A stretch of DNA of 49,536 nucleotides from Klebsiella spallanzanii (GTDB lineage: Bacteria; Pseudomonadota; Gammaproteobacteria; Enterobacterales; Enterobacteriaceae): positions 1 to 49,536 of the forward strand of contig NZ_CABGGS010000010.1 of the NCBI RefSeq assembly GCF_902158555.1, given 5' to 3'. Under the pieces are notes generated by a model. The model worked only from the letters and a program-made list of their open reading frames with translations, searched no databases and was not told the DNA's origin. Positions 30,249-42,325 of the stretch are shown here, one piece after another. The position numbers and the translations under genes were made by a program. Position 1 is the stretch's first letter, and every line of letters begins with the position of its first letter.

Positions 30249-31718
30249 ATGACAGCTGAATTATTAGTTAACGTAACGCCATCAGAAACGCGCGTCGCGT
30301 ACATTGATGGCGGTATTCTTCAGGAAATTCATATTGAGCGTGAAGCGCGACGCGGAATCGTAGGCAATATCTACAAAGGTCGTGTCAGTCGTGTGCTGCC
30401 GGGAATGCAGGCGGCTTTTGTAGATATTGGTCTGGATAAGGCCGCATTTCTGCACGCTTCCGATATTATGCCGCATACCGAATGCGTGGCTGGCGAGGAG
30501 CAAAAACAGTTCACCGTCCGCGATATTTCCGAACTGGTGCGTCAGGGGCAGGATCTCATGGTACAGGTGGTGAAAGACCCTCTTGGTACCAAAGGCGCTC
30601 GTCTGACTACCGACATCACCATTCCTTCCCGCTATCTGGTCTTTATGCCTGGCGCTTCGCATGTTGGCGTCTCTCAGCGTATTGAAAGCGAGGCGGAACG
30701 AGAGCGCCTGAAAAAAGTGGTATCTGAATACTGCGATGAGCAGGGTGGATTCATCATCCGTACCGCTGCTGAAGGCGTACACGAGCAGGAGATGGCCGCA
30801 GATGCTGCCTATCTCAAGCGCGTCTGGACTAAAGTGATGGAGCGCAAAAAGCGCCAGCAGACACGCTATCAGATGTACGGTGAACTGGCGCTGGCGCAGC
30901 GCGTGCTGCGTGATTTCGCCGATGCGCAGCTTGACCGCATCCGCGTCGACTCCCGTTTGACCTACGAATCGCTGCTCGAATTTACCGCCGAATATATACC
31001 GGAGATGACCAACAAGCTGGAGCACTACAGCGGCCGCCAGCCGATCTTCGATCTCTTTGATGTCGAAAATGAAATTCAGCGGGCGCTGGAGCGTAAGGTT
31101 GAATTGAAATCAGGCGGTTATCTGATTATCGATCAAACGGAGGCGATGACCACCGTTGATATCAATACCGGTGCATTTGTTGGTCACCGCAATCTTGACG
31201 ATACTATCTTTAATACCAATATAGAGGCGACTCAGGCGATTGCCCGCCAGCTGCGGCTGCGTAATCTCGGCGGGATCATTATCATTGATTTTATTGATAT
31301 GAATAATGAAGATCACCGTCGACGAGTGCTGCATTCCCTTGAGCAGGCGCTCAGCAAAGACCGGGTAAAAACCAGTATTAATGGTTTCTCCCAGCTTGGT
31401 CTGGTGGAGATGACCCGCAAGCGCACCCGTGAAAGCGTGGAGCATGTGCTGTGCAATGAGTGCCCGACCTGCCACGGCCGCGGTACGGTGAAAACGGTAG
31501 AAACGGTGTGTTATGAAATCATGCGCGAGATCGTGCGCGTGCACCATGCCTACGATTCCGATCGGTTCCTGGTCTATGCTTCTCCTGCGGTGGCGGAAAC
31601 GCTGAAAGGTGAAGAGTCACACGCGCTGGCGGAAGTCGAAATCTTTGTCGGCAAACAGGTCAAAGTGCAAATTGAGCCGCTCTATAATCAAGAGCAGTTT
31701 GATGTAGTAATGATGTAA
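30249..31718 (+). CDS. rng: Ribonuclease G
   Basis: This 489-aa endoribonuclease matures the 5' end of 16S rRNA and degrades some mRNAs. An N-terminal S1 domain lies at about residues 38-125 (GNIYKGRVSRVLPGMQAAFVDIG). The 5'-sensor/RNase H-like catalytic core has the metal-binding Asp in TTVDINTGAF and in IIIIDFIDM, and the zinc-link motif CPTCHGRGT. It appears nearly identical to E. coli RNase G as recalled. It starts 2 bases after yhdE, so it is cotranscribed with mre/yhdE genes. Confidence 0.98.
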   Translation: MTAELLVNVTPSETRVAYIDGGILQEIHIEREARRGIVGNIYKGRVSRVLPGMQAAFVDIGLDKAAFLHASDIMPHTECVAGEEQKQFTVRDISELVRQGQDLMVQVVKDPLGTKGARLTTDITIPSRYLVFMPGASHVGVSQRIESEAERERLKKVVSEYCDEQGGFIIRTAAEGVHEQEMAADAAYLKRVWTKVMERKKRQQTRYQMYGELALAQRVLRDFADAQLDRIRVDSRLTYESLLEFTAEYIPEMTNKLEHYSGRQPIFDLFDVENEIQRALERKVELKSGGYLIIDQTEAMTTVDINTGAFVGHRNLDDTIFNTNIEATQAIARQLRLRNLGGIIIIDFIDMNNEDHRRRVLHSLEQALSKDRVKTSINGFSQLGLVEMTRKRTRESVEHVLCNECPTCHGRGTVKTVETVCYEIMREIVRVHHAYDSDRFLVYASPAVAETLKGEESHALAEVEIFVGKQVKVQIEPLYNQEQFDVVMM

Positions 31719-31806
31719 TCATCCGCTTTGCTTGCTTCCAGGCTTTCGTGCCGGGACAAGAGGCAGGCAAAAGGATGACGCGTAACAGGCTGACAAGGAG
31801 AGATGC

Positions 31807-34800
31807 GTGAGGCGACTGCCCGGGATATTACTGCTCACCGTGGCAACATTGATTGTTGTCGTCGCACTGCTGGTGAGTGGTTTGCGTCTCGTACTGCCGC
31901 AACTGAACAACTGGCGTCCGCAGGTGCTGGAAAAGGTATCCGCGATTGCCGGCGTACCGGTAGATGCCTCACAAATTACCGCCAGCTGGCAGACTTTTGG
32001 CCCGACGCTTGATGTTCGCGATATTAAGGCCGGACTGAATGATGGCGGTGAGCTTTCCGTTAAACGCGTGACTCTTGCGCTTGATGTGTGGCAAAGCCTG
32101 CTGCACATGCGCTGGCAGTTTCGCGACCTGACTTTCTGGCAGCTTCAGGTTCATACCAATACACCTATTCAGACTAATGACGGCGGCGAAGGGCTGAAAA
32201 CCGACCGTATCAGCGATCTTTTTCTCCGCCAGTTCGATCACTTTATCCTCCGCGATAGCCATCTGAGCTTTCTGACGATTTCCGGCCAACGCGCAGAGCT
32301 GGCAATCCCGCAGCTTACCTGGCTGAACGGGAAAAACCGCCATCGCGCTGAGGGGCAGCTTAGCCTCAGCAGTCTGACTGGCCAGCATGGTGTGATGCAA
32401 GTGCGTATGGATCTGCGCGATGAAGACGGCCTGCTCAATAAGGGCCGCGTCTGGCTTCAGGCCGATGACATCGACGTCAAGCCGTGGCTTGGGCGCTGGA
32501 TGCAGGACAACATCGCCCTGCAGAGCGCACGGTTTAGCCTTGAAGGCTGGATGACTATCGACAAAGGCGATATCGCCAGCGGCGATATATGGCTGAAAAA
32601 AGGCGGCGCCAGCTGGCAGGGCGATAAAGATAAGCATCATCTGTCGGTGGATAATCTGACGGCGCACATCTATCGCGATAATCAGAGCTGGGGCTTTCGC
32701 ATCCCGGACACACGCATCTCCATGGATGATAAACCTTGGCCACGCGGCGCGTTGTCGATGGCGTGGATCCCGGCTCAGGATGTCGGTGGAAAAAATAGCC
32801 AACGCAGCGATGAGCTGCGTATTCGCGCCAGTAATCTTAACCTGAGCGGCCTGACCGGGCTGCAGCCGATGGCGGACAAGCTGGCCCCTTCGCTGGGTGA
32901 AATCTGGCGTACGACGCAGCCGAGCGGCAAGATCAACCTTCTGGCGCTGGATATTCCGCTACAAATGGCGGAAAAAACGCGCTTCCAGGCAGACTGGAGC
33001 GAGATGTCGTGGAAGCAATGGAAGCTGCTGCCGGGCGCGGAGCATTTCTCCGGCAGCGTTGCCGGGAGCGTTGAAAACGGCACGCTGCATGCCAGCATGA
33101 CGCAGGCGAAAATGCCTTATGAAACGGTCTTTCGCGCGCCGCTGGAAATTGCCAAAGGTGATGCGACCCTTAGCTGGGTGAAGAATGATAAAGGCTTTAT
33201 GCTCGATGGTCGTGATATCGATGTGCAGGCTACCGGCGTTCGCGCCCGCGGCGGGTTCCGCTATCTACAGCCGCAGGGCGACGAACCCTGGCTGGGTATT
33301 CTGGCCGGTATCAGTACCAACGATGGCGGTCAGGCATGGCGCTACTTCCCGGAAAATTTGATGGGTAAAGAGCTGGTGGATTACCTTAGCGGGGCAATTA
33401 AAGGCGGCCAGGCCACCGATGCGACGCTGGCGTATGGCGGTAATCCACACCTGTTTCCGTATAAACATAACGAAGGTCAGTTCCAGGTTTCGGTGCCGCT
33501 AAAAAACGCCACCTTTGCTTTTCAGCCTGACTGGCCAGCGCTGACAGGGTTGAATATCGACCTTAACTTTATCAATGACGGCTTATGGATGAAGGCCGAT
33601 AAGGTCATGCTGGGTAAAGTGGCTGCCAGCAACCTGGATGCGGTTATTCCCGACTATTCGCGTGAAAAGTTGCTGATTGATGCCGATGTTAATGGCCCGG
33701 GTAAAGAGGTTGGTCCTTACTTTGAGGAGACGCCGCTGAAGGAAACTCTGGGCGCGGCGCTGGATGAGCTTCAACTGGACGGGAATGTGAGCGCTCGCTT
33801 ACATCTTGATATTCCGCTGAACGGCGAGATGACCACCGCAAAAGGTGATGTCCAGCTCAAGAACAATAATCTGTTTATTAAGCCCATTGATACCACATTG
33901 CAGAACCTGACCGGCAAGTTCAGCTTTGTCAACGGTGACCTGAAGAGCGAACCGATGAGCGCAACCTGGTTCAACCAGCCGCTGAATATTGATTTTTCAA
34001 CCACTGAAGGCGAAAAAGCGTTCCTGGTGAACGTCGGGATGAACGCTAACTGGCAGCCTGCGCGTACAGGCTTGTTGCCGAAAGCGCTGGATAGCGCCCT
34101 GAGCGGCAGCGTGCCCTGGGACGGTAAAGTCGCGATCGAGCTACCGTATCGCGGTAGCGCAAACTACAAAGTGGATATCAACGGCGATCTGAAGAATGTA
34201 AGCAGTCACTTACCTGCGCCGGTCGATAAGTCGGCCGGAGAACCTTTGCCGGTAAAAATCAACGTTGATGGTGGGCTAAGCAGCTTTAACCTGACCGGCT
34301 CCATTGGCGCGAAAAATCATATTAATAGTCGTTGGCTGCTGGGGCATAAGCTGACGCTGGACCGCGCTATTTTGACCTCCGACAGTAAAGCCGTTTCACC
34401 TCTTCCCGAACAGTCAGGCGTTGAATTGAATATGCCGCCGATGGATGGCGCGCAGTGGCTGGCGCTGTTACAGGGCGGTGCGGCAAATGATGTCAGCAGT
34501 AATATGGTGTTCCCGGAGCAGGTTACGCTGCGTACGCCAGCGCTGACGATGGCGGGTCAGAGCTGGAATAACGTCAGTCTTGTCTCCCGGCCCGATGCCG
34601 GTGGGACGAAGATTGAAGCCCAGGGGCGTGAAATTAATGCGACCCTGACGATGCGCAAAAATGCTCCGTGGCTGGCGGCAATTCGCTATCTCTACTACAA
34701 CCCAACTTCAGTGAAGAGCAGCGAGACGGCTACAACCAGTGGCCCGTTGGCTGACACCAAAATTGATTTCCACGGTTGGCCGGATCTGCAGTTGCGCTGC

Positions 34801-35604
34801 GCGGAGTGCTGGTTGTGGGGGCAAAAATATGGTCGCATCGAAGGGGACTTCAATATTAGCGGCGATACCCTGACGCTGGCGAACGGGTTGGTGGATACCG
34901 GTTTTGGTCGTCTGACGACCGATGGCGTGTGGGTTAGCGCCCCGAGCGGCGTACGGACCTCATTGAAAGGTAAGCTGCACGGTAATAAAACCGATGACTT
35001 TGTGAACTTCTTTGGCGTATCCACGCCAGTAAAAGGTTCGTCGTTTGATATCGATTATGACCTGCACTGGCGCGCGCCGCCGTGGCAGCCGGACGTTGCT
35101 TCGCTTAATGGGATCCTTAAAAGTCATCTTGGAAAAGGCGAGTTTACCGACTTGAGCACCGGCCATGCCGGTCAGCTCCTGCGCTTACTGAGCGTTGATG
35201 CGCTGTTGCGCAAACTGCGCTTCGACTTTAGCGATACGTTCAGTGAAGGTTTCTACTTCGATTCAATTCGCAGCACGGCGTGGATTAAAGATGGCGTGCT
35301 GAATACCGATGATACGCTGGTTGATGGTCTGGAAGCGGATATCGCGATGAAAGGGTCGGTAGATCTCGTCCGCCGCCGGCTGGATATGCAGGCCGTGGTC
35401 GCCCCGGAGATTTCTGCAACCGTAGGCGTAGCCGCAGCCTTTGCCGTTAACCCGATTATTGGCGCCGCGGTCTTTGCCGCCAGCAAGGTGCTCGGGCCGC
35501 TGTGGAACAAGGTCTCTATTTTGCGCTATCGCATTACCGGTCCTATCGATCAGCCGCAAATTAATGAAGTGCTGCGCCAGGCGCGGAGCGACAAAAAGCA
35601 ATGA
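31807..35604 (+). CDS. yhdP: AsmA-like envelope phospholipid transporter YhdP
   Basis: This 1265-aa protein has an N-terminal transmembrane helix (residues 7-26) and a very long beta-rich periplasmic region. YhdP, with TamB and YdbH, forms inter-membrane bridges that carry phospholipids to the outer membrane. The C-terminus has the typical DUF3971/AsmA features (GHAGQLLRLLSVDAL, VVAPEISATVGVAAAFAVNPI). It starts with GTG 31807, with AGGAG six bases upstream. E. coli YhdP is 1266 aa. It lies 88 bases after rng and is followed by an ERIC element. Confidence 0.95.
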   Translation: MRRLPGILLLTVATLIVVVALLVSGLRLVLPQLNNWRPQVLEKVSAIAGVPVDASQITASWQTFGPTLDVRDIKAGLNDGGELSVKRVTLALDVWQSLLHMRWQFRDLTFWQLQVHTNTPIQTNDGGEGLKTDRISDLFLRQFDHFILRDSHLSFLTISGQRAELAIPQLTWLNGKNRHRAEGQLSLSSLTGQHGVMQVRMDLRDEDGLLNKGRVWLQADDIDVKPWLGRWMQDNIALQSARFSLEGWMTIDKGDIASGDIWLKKGGASWQGDKDKHHLSVDNLTAHIYRDNQSWGFRIPDTRISMDDKPWPRGALSMAWIPAQDVGGKNSQRSDELRIRASNLNLSGLTGLQPMADKLAPSLGEIWRTTQPSGKINLLALDIPLQMAEKTRFQADWSEMSWKQWKLLPGAEHFSGSVAGSVENGTLHASMTQAKMPYETVFRAPLEIAKGDATLSWVKNDKGFMLDGRDIDVQATGVRARGGFRYLQPQGDEPWLGILAGISTNDGGQAWRYFPENLMGKELVDYLSGAIKGGQATDATLAYGGNPHLFPYKHNEGQFQVSVPLKNATFAFQPDWPALTGLNIDLNFINDGLWMKADKVMLGKVAASNLDAVIPDYSREKLLIDADVNGPGKEVGPYFEETPLKETLGAALDELQLDGNVSARLHLDIPLNGEMTTAKGDVQLKNNNLFIKPIDTTLQNLTGKFSFVNGDLKSEPMSATWFNQPLNIDFSTTEGEKAFLVNVGMNANWQPARTGLLPKALDSALSGSVPWDGKVAIELPYRGSANYKVDINGDLKNVSSHLPAPVDKSAGEPLPVKINVDGGLSSFNLTGSIGAKNHINSRWLLGHKLTLDRAILTSDSKAVSPLPEQSGVELNMPPMDGAQWLALLQGGAANDVSSNMVFPEQVTLRTPALTMAGQSWNNVSLVSRPDAGGTKIEAQGREINATLTMRKNAPWLAAIRYLYYNPTSVKSSETATTSGPLADTKIDFHGWPDLQLRCAECWLWGQKYGRIEGDFNISGDTLTLANGLVDTGFGRLTTDGVWVSAPSGVRTSLKGKLHGNKTDDFVNFFGVSTPVKGSSFDIDYDLHWRAPPWQPDVASLNGILKSHLGKGEFTDLSTGHAGQLLRLLSVDALLRKLRFDFSDTFSEGFYFDSIRSTAWIKDGVLNTDDTLVDGLEADIAMKGSVDLVRRRLDMQAVVAPEISATVGVAAAFAVNPIIGAAVFAASKVLGPLWNKVSILRYRITGPIDQPQINEVLRQARSDKKQ

Positions 35605-35640
35605 TTTGACGATTGTGCGTAATTATCGCACTCTCAATAG

Positions 35641-37263
<1,623 letters not shown>

Positions 37264-37277
37264 TACACTCTCTCTCT

Positions 37278-37305
37278 TCCCGGCTGCGAAGCATCGCTGC
37301 CGGGA
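37278..37305. terminator. Hairpin between convergent tldD and aaeR
   Basis: TCCCGGC-T-GCGA and TCGC-T-GCCGGGA pair around a 4-base AGCA loop with one internal T-T mismatch. It fills the 48-base gap between convergent genes, so it may terminate both, but no T tract follows on either strand. Confidence 0.5.
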
Positions 37306-37311
37306 CATCAA

Positions 37312-38241
37312 TTAACGGGCCATCCCGCGCCCGTGCATACCCTGGTAGATCTTTGCCACTTCGACAAAATAATCAGTCAGATAATTAATGCATACCTGTA
37401 CCTTCAGGGGCAGCTTATCTTTCTCGGTATACAGCGCGTAAACCGGGCGCGGGTCTGACTGGTAGCTCGGCAGCAGGATCTCCAGCTCGCCGCGGTTGAT
37501 CTCGTCGATCGCCCACATCAACGGAACGTAAGCGACGCCGACGCCTGCCGTCAGCCAGCGCACCAGCGTCATCGGATCGTTGGTAACAAAACGTCCCTGA
37601 GGGATCAGCTTGGTTGAGATCCCTTCCGGCGCGATAATTTCAAACTCATTATCCGGGCGAACGCTGTATTCAAGCCAGGAGTGGCTAGCGAGATCCCCTG
37701 GTTTTTCCGGGCACCCCGCATGCTGAAGGTAGCTTTTCGCCGCGCAAAGCACCATCGGCATTGAACCCAGGCGACGGGAAAAGAGGCTGGAGTCCTGCAG
37801 TGCGCCCACGCGAATAACCACGTCCAGACCGTCCGCAATCAGGTCCGGTGCGGGAATGCCGGTGACCAGATTTATTGATAATCCAGGATGCTCTTTGAGC
37901 ATTTCGGCGGTTATGCGAGCCAGGACATTCTGTGCCATAGTTGAAGAACAGCCGATGCGCAGCGTACCTATGGGCGTATTGTTAAATGCGTAGAGCTGTT
38001 CGTGAACATCCTGGACTTCGAACAGCATCCGTCGACAGCCTTGATAATATATTTTTCCTGCTTCTGTTAAGCCAAGGCTACGAGTACTACGATTAAGCAG
38101 CTTTACCTGCAGTTCATCTTCCAGTTTGGCTACCGTCTGGCTGATGGAGGAAACGCTCATCTGGAGCTGGCGAGCCGCGGCGGTAAATGAACCTAGTTCA
38201 ACCACTCTGGCGAAAACGGACATGCGTTTTAGTCGTTCCAT
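37312..38241 (-). CDS. aaeR: LysR-family regulator AaeR
   Basis: This 309-aa LysR-type regulator has an N-terminal winged HTH at residues 1-60 (SVFARVVELGSFTAAARQLQMSVSSISQTVAKLEDEL) and a periplasmic-binding-like effector domain beginning near IGTLRIGCSSTMAQN. It activates the divergent aaeXAB genes in response to aromatic carboxylic acids; the orthologue in pathogenic E. coli is QseA. Length matches E. coli. It is convergent with tldD. Confidence 0.96.
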   Translation of the reverse strand: MERLKRMSVFARVVELGSFTAAARQLQMSVSSISQTVAKLEDELQVKLLNRSTRSLGLTEAGKIYYQGCRRMLFEVQDVHEQLYAFNNTPIGTLRIGCSSTMAQNVLARITAEMLKEHPGLSINLVTGIPAPDLIADGLDVVIRVGALQDSSLFSRRLGSMPMVLCAAKSYLQHAGCPEKPGDLASHSWLEYSVRPDNEFEIIAPEGISTKLIPQGRFVTNDPMTLVRWLTAGVGVAYVPLMWAIDEINRGELEILLPSYQSDPRPVYALYTEKDKLPLKVQVCINYLTDYFVEVAKIYQGMHGRGMAR

Positions 38242-38258
38242 TATTCACTCTGGCTTAA

Positions 38259-38276
38259 AAGTGATTTAGATCACAC
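38259..38276 (+). promoter_or_regulatory. CRP-like site in the aaeR-aaeX region
   Basis: GTGATTTAGATCAC at 38261-38274 is a GTGA-N6-TCAC match to the CRP core. The 131-base intergenic region must also hold the AaeR-dependent aaeX promoter. CRP control here is inferred from the match alone. Confidence 0.45.
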
Positions 38277-38372
38277 AATATAGATAAGACGGCAATTGTT
38301 ACGTTACTATATTGTTAGCTGCATAATAAACGCATCGCGCATACCACCTGTACGCTTCTTACCAAGGTCATC

Positions 38373-38576
38373 ATGAGTCTGTTTCCTGTCATTGTGATTT
38401 TCGGCTTGTCGTTTCCGCCGATCTTCTTTGAGTTGCTATTGTCGCTAGCCATCTTCTGGCTGGTGCATCGCCTGCTGGTTCCGACCGGCATCTATGATTT
38501 TGTCTGGCACCCGGCACTGTTTAATACCGCGCTATATTGCTGCCTGTTTTATCTGATATCGCGTTTGTTCGTTTGA
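38373..38576 (+). CDS. aaeX: Small membrane protein AaeX
   Basis: This 67-aa DUF1656 protein has two hydrophobic segments ([24 protein letters not shown] and [17 protein letters not shown]). It is the first gene of the aaeXAB operon, divergent from aaeR and 7 bases before aaeA. Its exact role in p-hydroxybenzoic acid efflux is not known. Confidence 0.95.
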
Positions 38577-38583
38577 GGTAGAT

Positions 38584-39516
38584 GTGAAAACACTAACAAG
38601 AAATATCCTCCGTACCGCAATCACTGTGATACTGGTTATCCTGGCATTTATGGCGATTTTTCGCGCATGGGTCTATTACACCGCTTCGCCCTGGACGCGC
38701 GATGCGCGCTTTAGTGCGGATATCGTGGCCATCGCTCCCGATGTCTCCGGGCTAATTTCGCAGGTGAATATTAAGGATAACCAACTGGTTAAGAAAGACC
38801 AGGTTTTGTTCGTCATTGACCAACCCCGTTACCAAAAAGCATTAGCTGAAGCGGAAGCTGATGTCTCCTACTATCAGACCCTGGCACAAGAAAAACGCGT
38901 TGAGGCTGGTCGTCGTAACCGCCTTGGCGTTCAGGCGATGTCCCGGGAAGAGATCGATCAGGCGAATAACGTTTTGCAAACCGTTGAACATCAGCTGGCA
39001 AAAGCAACGGCGAGTCGCGATCTGGCGAAGCTGGACCTCGAACGTACGGAGATTCGCGCGCCGGCTGATGGCTGGGTGACCAACCTGAACGTTTACAGCG
39101 GCGAGTTTATCACCCGCGGTTCTACCGCCGTTGCGCTGGTGAAGCAGAATACCTTCTATGTTATGGCCTATCTTGAAGAGACCAAGCTTGAAGGCGTGCG
39201 CCCCGGTTTCCGCGCGGAAATCACCCCGTTAGGAAGCGGGCAAACCATTAAAGGTACCGTCGACAGTATCGCCGCCGGTGTGACCAACGCCAGCAGCAGC
39301 AGCGATGCAAAAGGGCTGGCTTCTATTGATTCCAACCTTGAATGGGTGCGCCTGGCGCAGCGGGTACCGGTGCGCATCCGCCTTGACCAGCAGCAGGGCA
39401 ACCTGTGGCCTGCGGGGACGACCGCGACGGTAGTGATTACCGGTAAAGAAGATCGCGATACCAGTCGGATAAGTTTCTTCCAGAAACTGGCGATGCGCCT
39501 GCGTGAGTTCGGTTAA
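38584..39516 (+). CDS. aaeA: p-Hydroxybenzoic acid efflux adaptor AaeA
   Basis: This 310-aa membrane-fusion protein works with AaeB to export hydroxylated aromatic carboxylic acids. An N-terminal TM helix (residues 9-28, [18 protein letters not shown]) is followed by a lipoyl half ([27 protein letters not shown]), a helical hairpin ([28 protein letters not shown]), a second lipoyl half ([19 protein letters not shown]) and a beta-barrel. It starts with GTG at 38584, as in E. coli. AaeB follows 5 bases later. Confidence 0.96.
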   Translation: MKTLTRNILRTAITVILVILAFMAIFRAWVYYTASPWTRDARFSADIVAIAPDVSGLISQVNIKDNQLVKKDQVLFVIDQPRYQKALAEAEADVSYYQTLAQEKRVEAGRRNRLGVQAMSREEIDQANNVLQTVEHQLAKATASRDLAKLDLERTEIRAPADGWVTNLNVYSGEFITRGSTAVALVKQNTFYVMAYLEETKLEGVRPGFRAEITPLGSGQTIKGTVDSIAAGVTNASSSSDAKGLASIDSNLEWVRLAQRVPVRIRLDQQQGNLWPAGTTATVVITGKEDRDTSRISFFQKLAMRLREFG

Positions 39517-39521
39517 TCGCC

Positions 39522-41489
39522 ATGGGGATCTTCACCATCGAACTCCGGCATCTCCGCTTTGCCGTTAAGTTAGCATCTGCGGTGGTGCTGGCGTTATTCG
39601 TCGGTTTTCACTTCCAACTGGAAACCCCGCGCTGGGCGGTGCTTACCGCGGCAATCGTTGCTGCCGGTCCGGCGTTTGCCGCCGGAGGGGAACCTTACTC
39701 CGGAGCCATCCGCTATCGCGGGATGCTGCGTATTGTCGGGACCTTTATCGGCTGCATTGCCGCACTGGCGATTATCATCGTGATGATCCGCGCTCCGCTG
39801 CTGATGGTGCTGGTCTGCTGCCTGTGGGCGGGGTTCTGCACCTGGATCTCCTCGCTGGTGCGGGTTGAGAACTCCTATGCCTGGGGCCTGGCGGGCTATA
39901 CCGCGCTTATCATTATTATCACTATCCATGAAGAGCCGATGCTGGCGCCGCAGTTTGCTGTTGAACGCTGTAGCGAGATTGTTGTTGGTATCGTCAGCGC
40001 CATCGTGGCCGACCTGCTGTTTTCACCGCGCTCGATAAAAAAAGAGATCGACCTTGAGCTGGATAATTTGTTGATCGATCAATATCGCCTGATGCAGCTT
40101 TGCGTAGCGCATGGCGATAAAGAAGAAGTTGATAAAGCCTGGAGCGCATTGGTTCGCCGTACCAATGGGCTGGAAGGTATGCGTAGCAACCTGATCATGG
40201 AGTCCTCGCGCTGGGCAAAAGTGAATCAGCGGCTGAAAGCTATCAACACCCTCTCTCTGACCTTAATTACCCAAGCCTGTGAAACCTATTTAATTCAGAA
40301 TACGCGGCCAGAGATGGTTACCGATGACTATCGGGAGCTGTTTGCTGAGCCGGTTGAGACCGTTCAGGACGTTCATCGGCAGCTCAAGCGTATGCGTCGC
40401 TTTCTGACCTGGAAAGGGGAGCATAATACGCCGGTAACGGTCTACAGCTGGGTTGGTGCTGCGACGCGCTATTTGCTTTTAAAACGGGGGGTGGTTGGCA
40501 ATACCAAAATCAGCCGTATTGAAGAGGAAGTACTGCAAGGGGAAGTGGTGGTAAAGGTGGAATCGGCAGAGCGCCACCACGCGATGGTCAACTTCTGGCG
40601 CACGTCTATCTCCTGTATCCTCGGTACGCTGTTCTGGCTGTGGACCGGCTGGACTTCAGGCAGCGGGGCGATGGTCATGATTGCAGTTGTCACCTCGCTG
40701 GCGATGCGCCTGCCTAACCCGCGAATGGTGGCCATTGATTTCCTTTACGGCACGTTGGCGGCTTTACCGTTGGGGGCATTATTTTTCCTCGTGATTATGC
40801 CAGCGACTCAGCAAAGTATGCTGCTGTTGTGCATCAGCCTTGCGGCAATGGCCTTTTTTATTGGTATTGAGGTACAGAAAAGACGCCTGGGTTCGCTGGG
40901 GGCGTTGGCCAGCACTATCAATATTCTGGTGCTCGATAACCCCATGAAGTTTGAATTCAACCAGTTCCTTGATAGCGCCTTAGGGCAGATAGTGGGATGC
41001 TTCCTTGCGCTGATGGTGATCTTACTGGTCCGCGATAATTCGCAGGCTCGCACCGGCCGCGTATTGCTCAACCAGTTTGTCTCGGCGGCGGTATCATCGC
41101 TGACCACGAATACGGCGCGGCGCAAAGAGAACCATTTACCAGCCCTGTATCGTCAGCTCTTTTTGTTGCTGAACAAATTCCCTGGCGATATCGCCCGTTT
41201 TCGTCTGGCGCTAACCCTGATTATTGCACATCAGCGTTTGCGCGATGCGCCTGTACCAATAAATGACGACCTGTCCGCGTTTCACCGGCAGCTGCGTCGT
41301 ACAGCGGATCGGGTTATTTCCGCCAGCAGCGATGATAAGCGTCGCTACTATTTTGCTCGCCTGCTTGATGAACTGGATATCTACCAGGAAAAATTACAGC
41401 TCTGGGAAGCCTCTGCGCAGGTAACGGAGCCAGTGCGAAGGCTGGTGGATGTGTTGCATAAATACCAGCATGTGCTAATCAACAGCTAG
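39522..41489 (+). CDS. aaeB: p-Hydroxybenzoic acid efflux pump AaeB
   Basis: This 655-aa inner-membrane protein of the ArAE/FUSC family carries two clusters of about six hydrophobic helices (residues about 12-160 and 370-510) with cytoplasmic domains after each. It exports p-hydroxybenzoate and related acids with AaeA, possibly as a metabolic relief valve. Length equals E. coli AaeB. It is last gene of aaeXAB, followed by a strong terminator. Confidence 0.96.
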   Translation: MGIFTIELRHLRFAVKLASAVVLALFVGFHFQLETPRWAVLTAAIVAAGPAFAAGGEPYSGAIRYRGMLRIVGTFIGCIAALAIIIVMIRAPLLMVLVCCLWAGFCTWISSLVRVENSYAWGLAGYTALIIIITIHEEPMLAPQFAVERCSEIVVGIVSAIVADLLFSPRSIKKEIDLELDNLLIDQYRLMQLCVAHGDKEEVDKAWSALVRRTNGLEGMRSNLIMESSRWAKVNQRLKAINTLSLTLITQACETYLIQNTRPEMVTDDYRELFAEPVETVQDVHRQLKRMRRFLTWKGEHNTPVTVYSWVGAATRYLLLKRGVVGNTKISRIEEEVLQGEVVVKVESAERHHAMVNFWRTSISCILGTLFWLWTGWTSGSGAMVMIAVVTSLAMRLPNPRMVAIDFLYGTLAALPLGALFFLVIMPATQQSMLLLCISLAAMAFFIGIEVQKRRLGSLGALASTINILVLDNPMKFEFNQFLDSALGQIVGCFLALMVILLVRDNSQARTGRVLLNQFVSAAVSSLTTNTARRKENHLPALYRQLFLLLNKFPGDIARFRLALTLIIAHQRLRDAPVPINDDLSAFHRQLRRTADRVISASSDDKRRYYFARLLDELDIYQEKLQLWEASAQVTEPVRRLVDVLHKYQHVLINS

Positions 41490-41496
41490 CAGCCGG

Positions 41497-41524
41497 AACC
41501 GACGCGTAAAGCGTCGGTTTTTTT
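41497..41524 (+). terminator. Terminator of aaeXAB
   Basis: AACCGACGC and GCGTCGGTT form a 9-bp stem around GTAAA, followed by seven T residues. It lies 8 bases after the aaeB stop. Confidence 0.93.
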
Positions 41525-41627
41525 ATCGCTATACTTACCCTCAGACTAAGAATTCCGCCACCAGAGTGGAACGACACGCTGGGATACCGGGCGATGAAGA
41601 GTTGCAGGTGTGGACAGGATGCGGGCA

Positions 41628-41897
41628 ATGACTACCCATACCTTTGATTTTGACGAAATAGCTGAGCAGCAGGATTTTTATCGTGAGTTCTCACATACCT
41701 TTGCTTTAGAGCGTGAGAAAGTAAACAACCTTGATTCGCTGTGGGAAGCGGTGACCTGCGGACAGTTGCCCCTACCGCTGGAGATTGAGTTTATTCATTT
41801 AAGCGATAATCAGCGGCGGCGCTTTGGTGCGTTAATTCTGTTATTTGATGAAGCAGAAGAGGAGCTGGAAGGGGAGCTGCGTTTTAATATGCGATAG
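41628..41897 (+). CDS. yhcO: Barstar-family protein YhcO
   Basis: This 89-aa acidic protein resembles barstar, the RNase inhibitor of barnase, and matches E. coli YhcO. Conserved segments are [26 protein letters not shown], and [10 protein letters not shown], and the C-terminus ends [23 protein letters not shown] chose ATG 41628, with AGGA eight bases upstream, giving [11 protein letters not shown]; in-frame GTG 41610 and ATG 41619 are possible. No barnase-like RNase gene is nearby, so a classical toxin partner is not visible. Confidence 0.88.
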   Translation: MTTHTFDFDEIAEQQDFYREFSHTFALEREKVNNLDSLWEAVTCGQLPLPLEIEFIHLSDNQRRRFGALILLFDEAEEELEGELRFNMR

Positions 41898-41901
41898 TGA
41901 T

Positions 41902-41929
41902 AAAAAAAAGCCCCCGACAGGGCGGGGGC
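41902..41929 (-). terminator. Terminator of the yhcN paralogue
   Basis: GCCCCCG and CGGGGGC form a 7-bp GC-rich stem around a 6-base loop. On the minus strand it is followed by eight T residues. It lies 26 bases beyond the stop of the gene at 41956 and also abuts the yhcO stop on the other strand. Confidence 0.9.
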
Positions 41930-41955
41930 AAGTCGTCGGATAAGACGACGAGGGT

Positions 41956-42222
41956 TTATTTGTACAACTCAGCCGTTGCGTGCCAGTTATCGCCGGTACG
42001 GGCTTCAATAATACGGTAGCTGCTGGCGCCTTCTTTTTCAGCTTTAGCCGCCAGTTCTTGACGCATGTCCATCGGGGCGCTGCCGACCTGGGAAACGGAA
42101 ACGGTACCCATGGACTGCAGATTTTGTGCCTGTTCAGCGTTCACTTGATTAACGGCGGCGTTAGCGCCGAAGGAAAGAACGGAAGCCAGACCCAGGGATG
42201 CGATGATAATTGCGCTTTTCAT
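41956..42222 (-). CDS. YhcN-like DUF1471 periplasmic stress protein (second copy)
   Basis: This 88-aa secreted DUF1471 (BhsA/McbA) protein has a signal peptide of about 22 residues (MKSAIIIASLGLASVLSFGANA). The mature part has IGTVSVSQVG-like and SAPMDMRQEL motifs and ends SSYRIIEARTGDNWHATAELYK. It is a paralogue of the gene at 42326; the last 24 residues differ in only one. E. coli has one yhcN here, so this looks like a tandem duplicate. Such proteins respond to acid or oxidative stress; the specific role is unknown. About 100 bases separate the copies. Confidence 0.9.
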   Translation of the reverse strand: MKSAIIIASLGLASVLSFGANAAVNQVNAEQAQNLQSMGTVSVSQVGSAPMDMRQELAAKAEKEGASSYRIIEARTGDNWHATAELYK

Positions 42223-42325
42223 AATCTTTTCTCCAACCTTAATATTTTGCAGCGGCGGGAGGTTGTGATGAACCTGGGCCGCTGGAGAGATTCTGTTTCA
42301 GTTAATAACCGACAATTGTTAAATC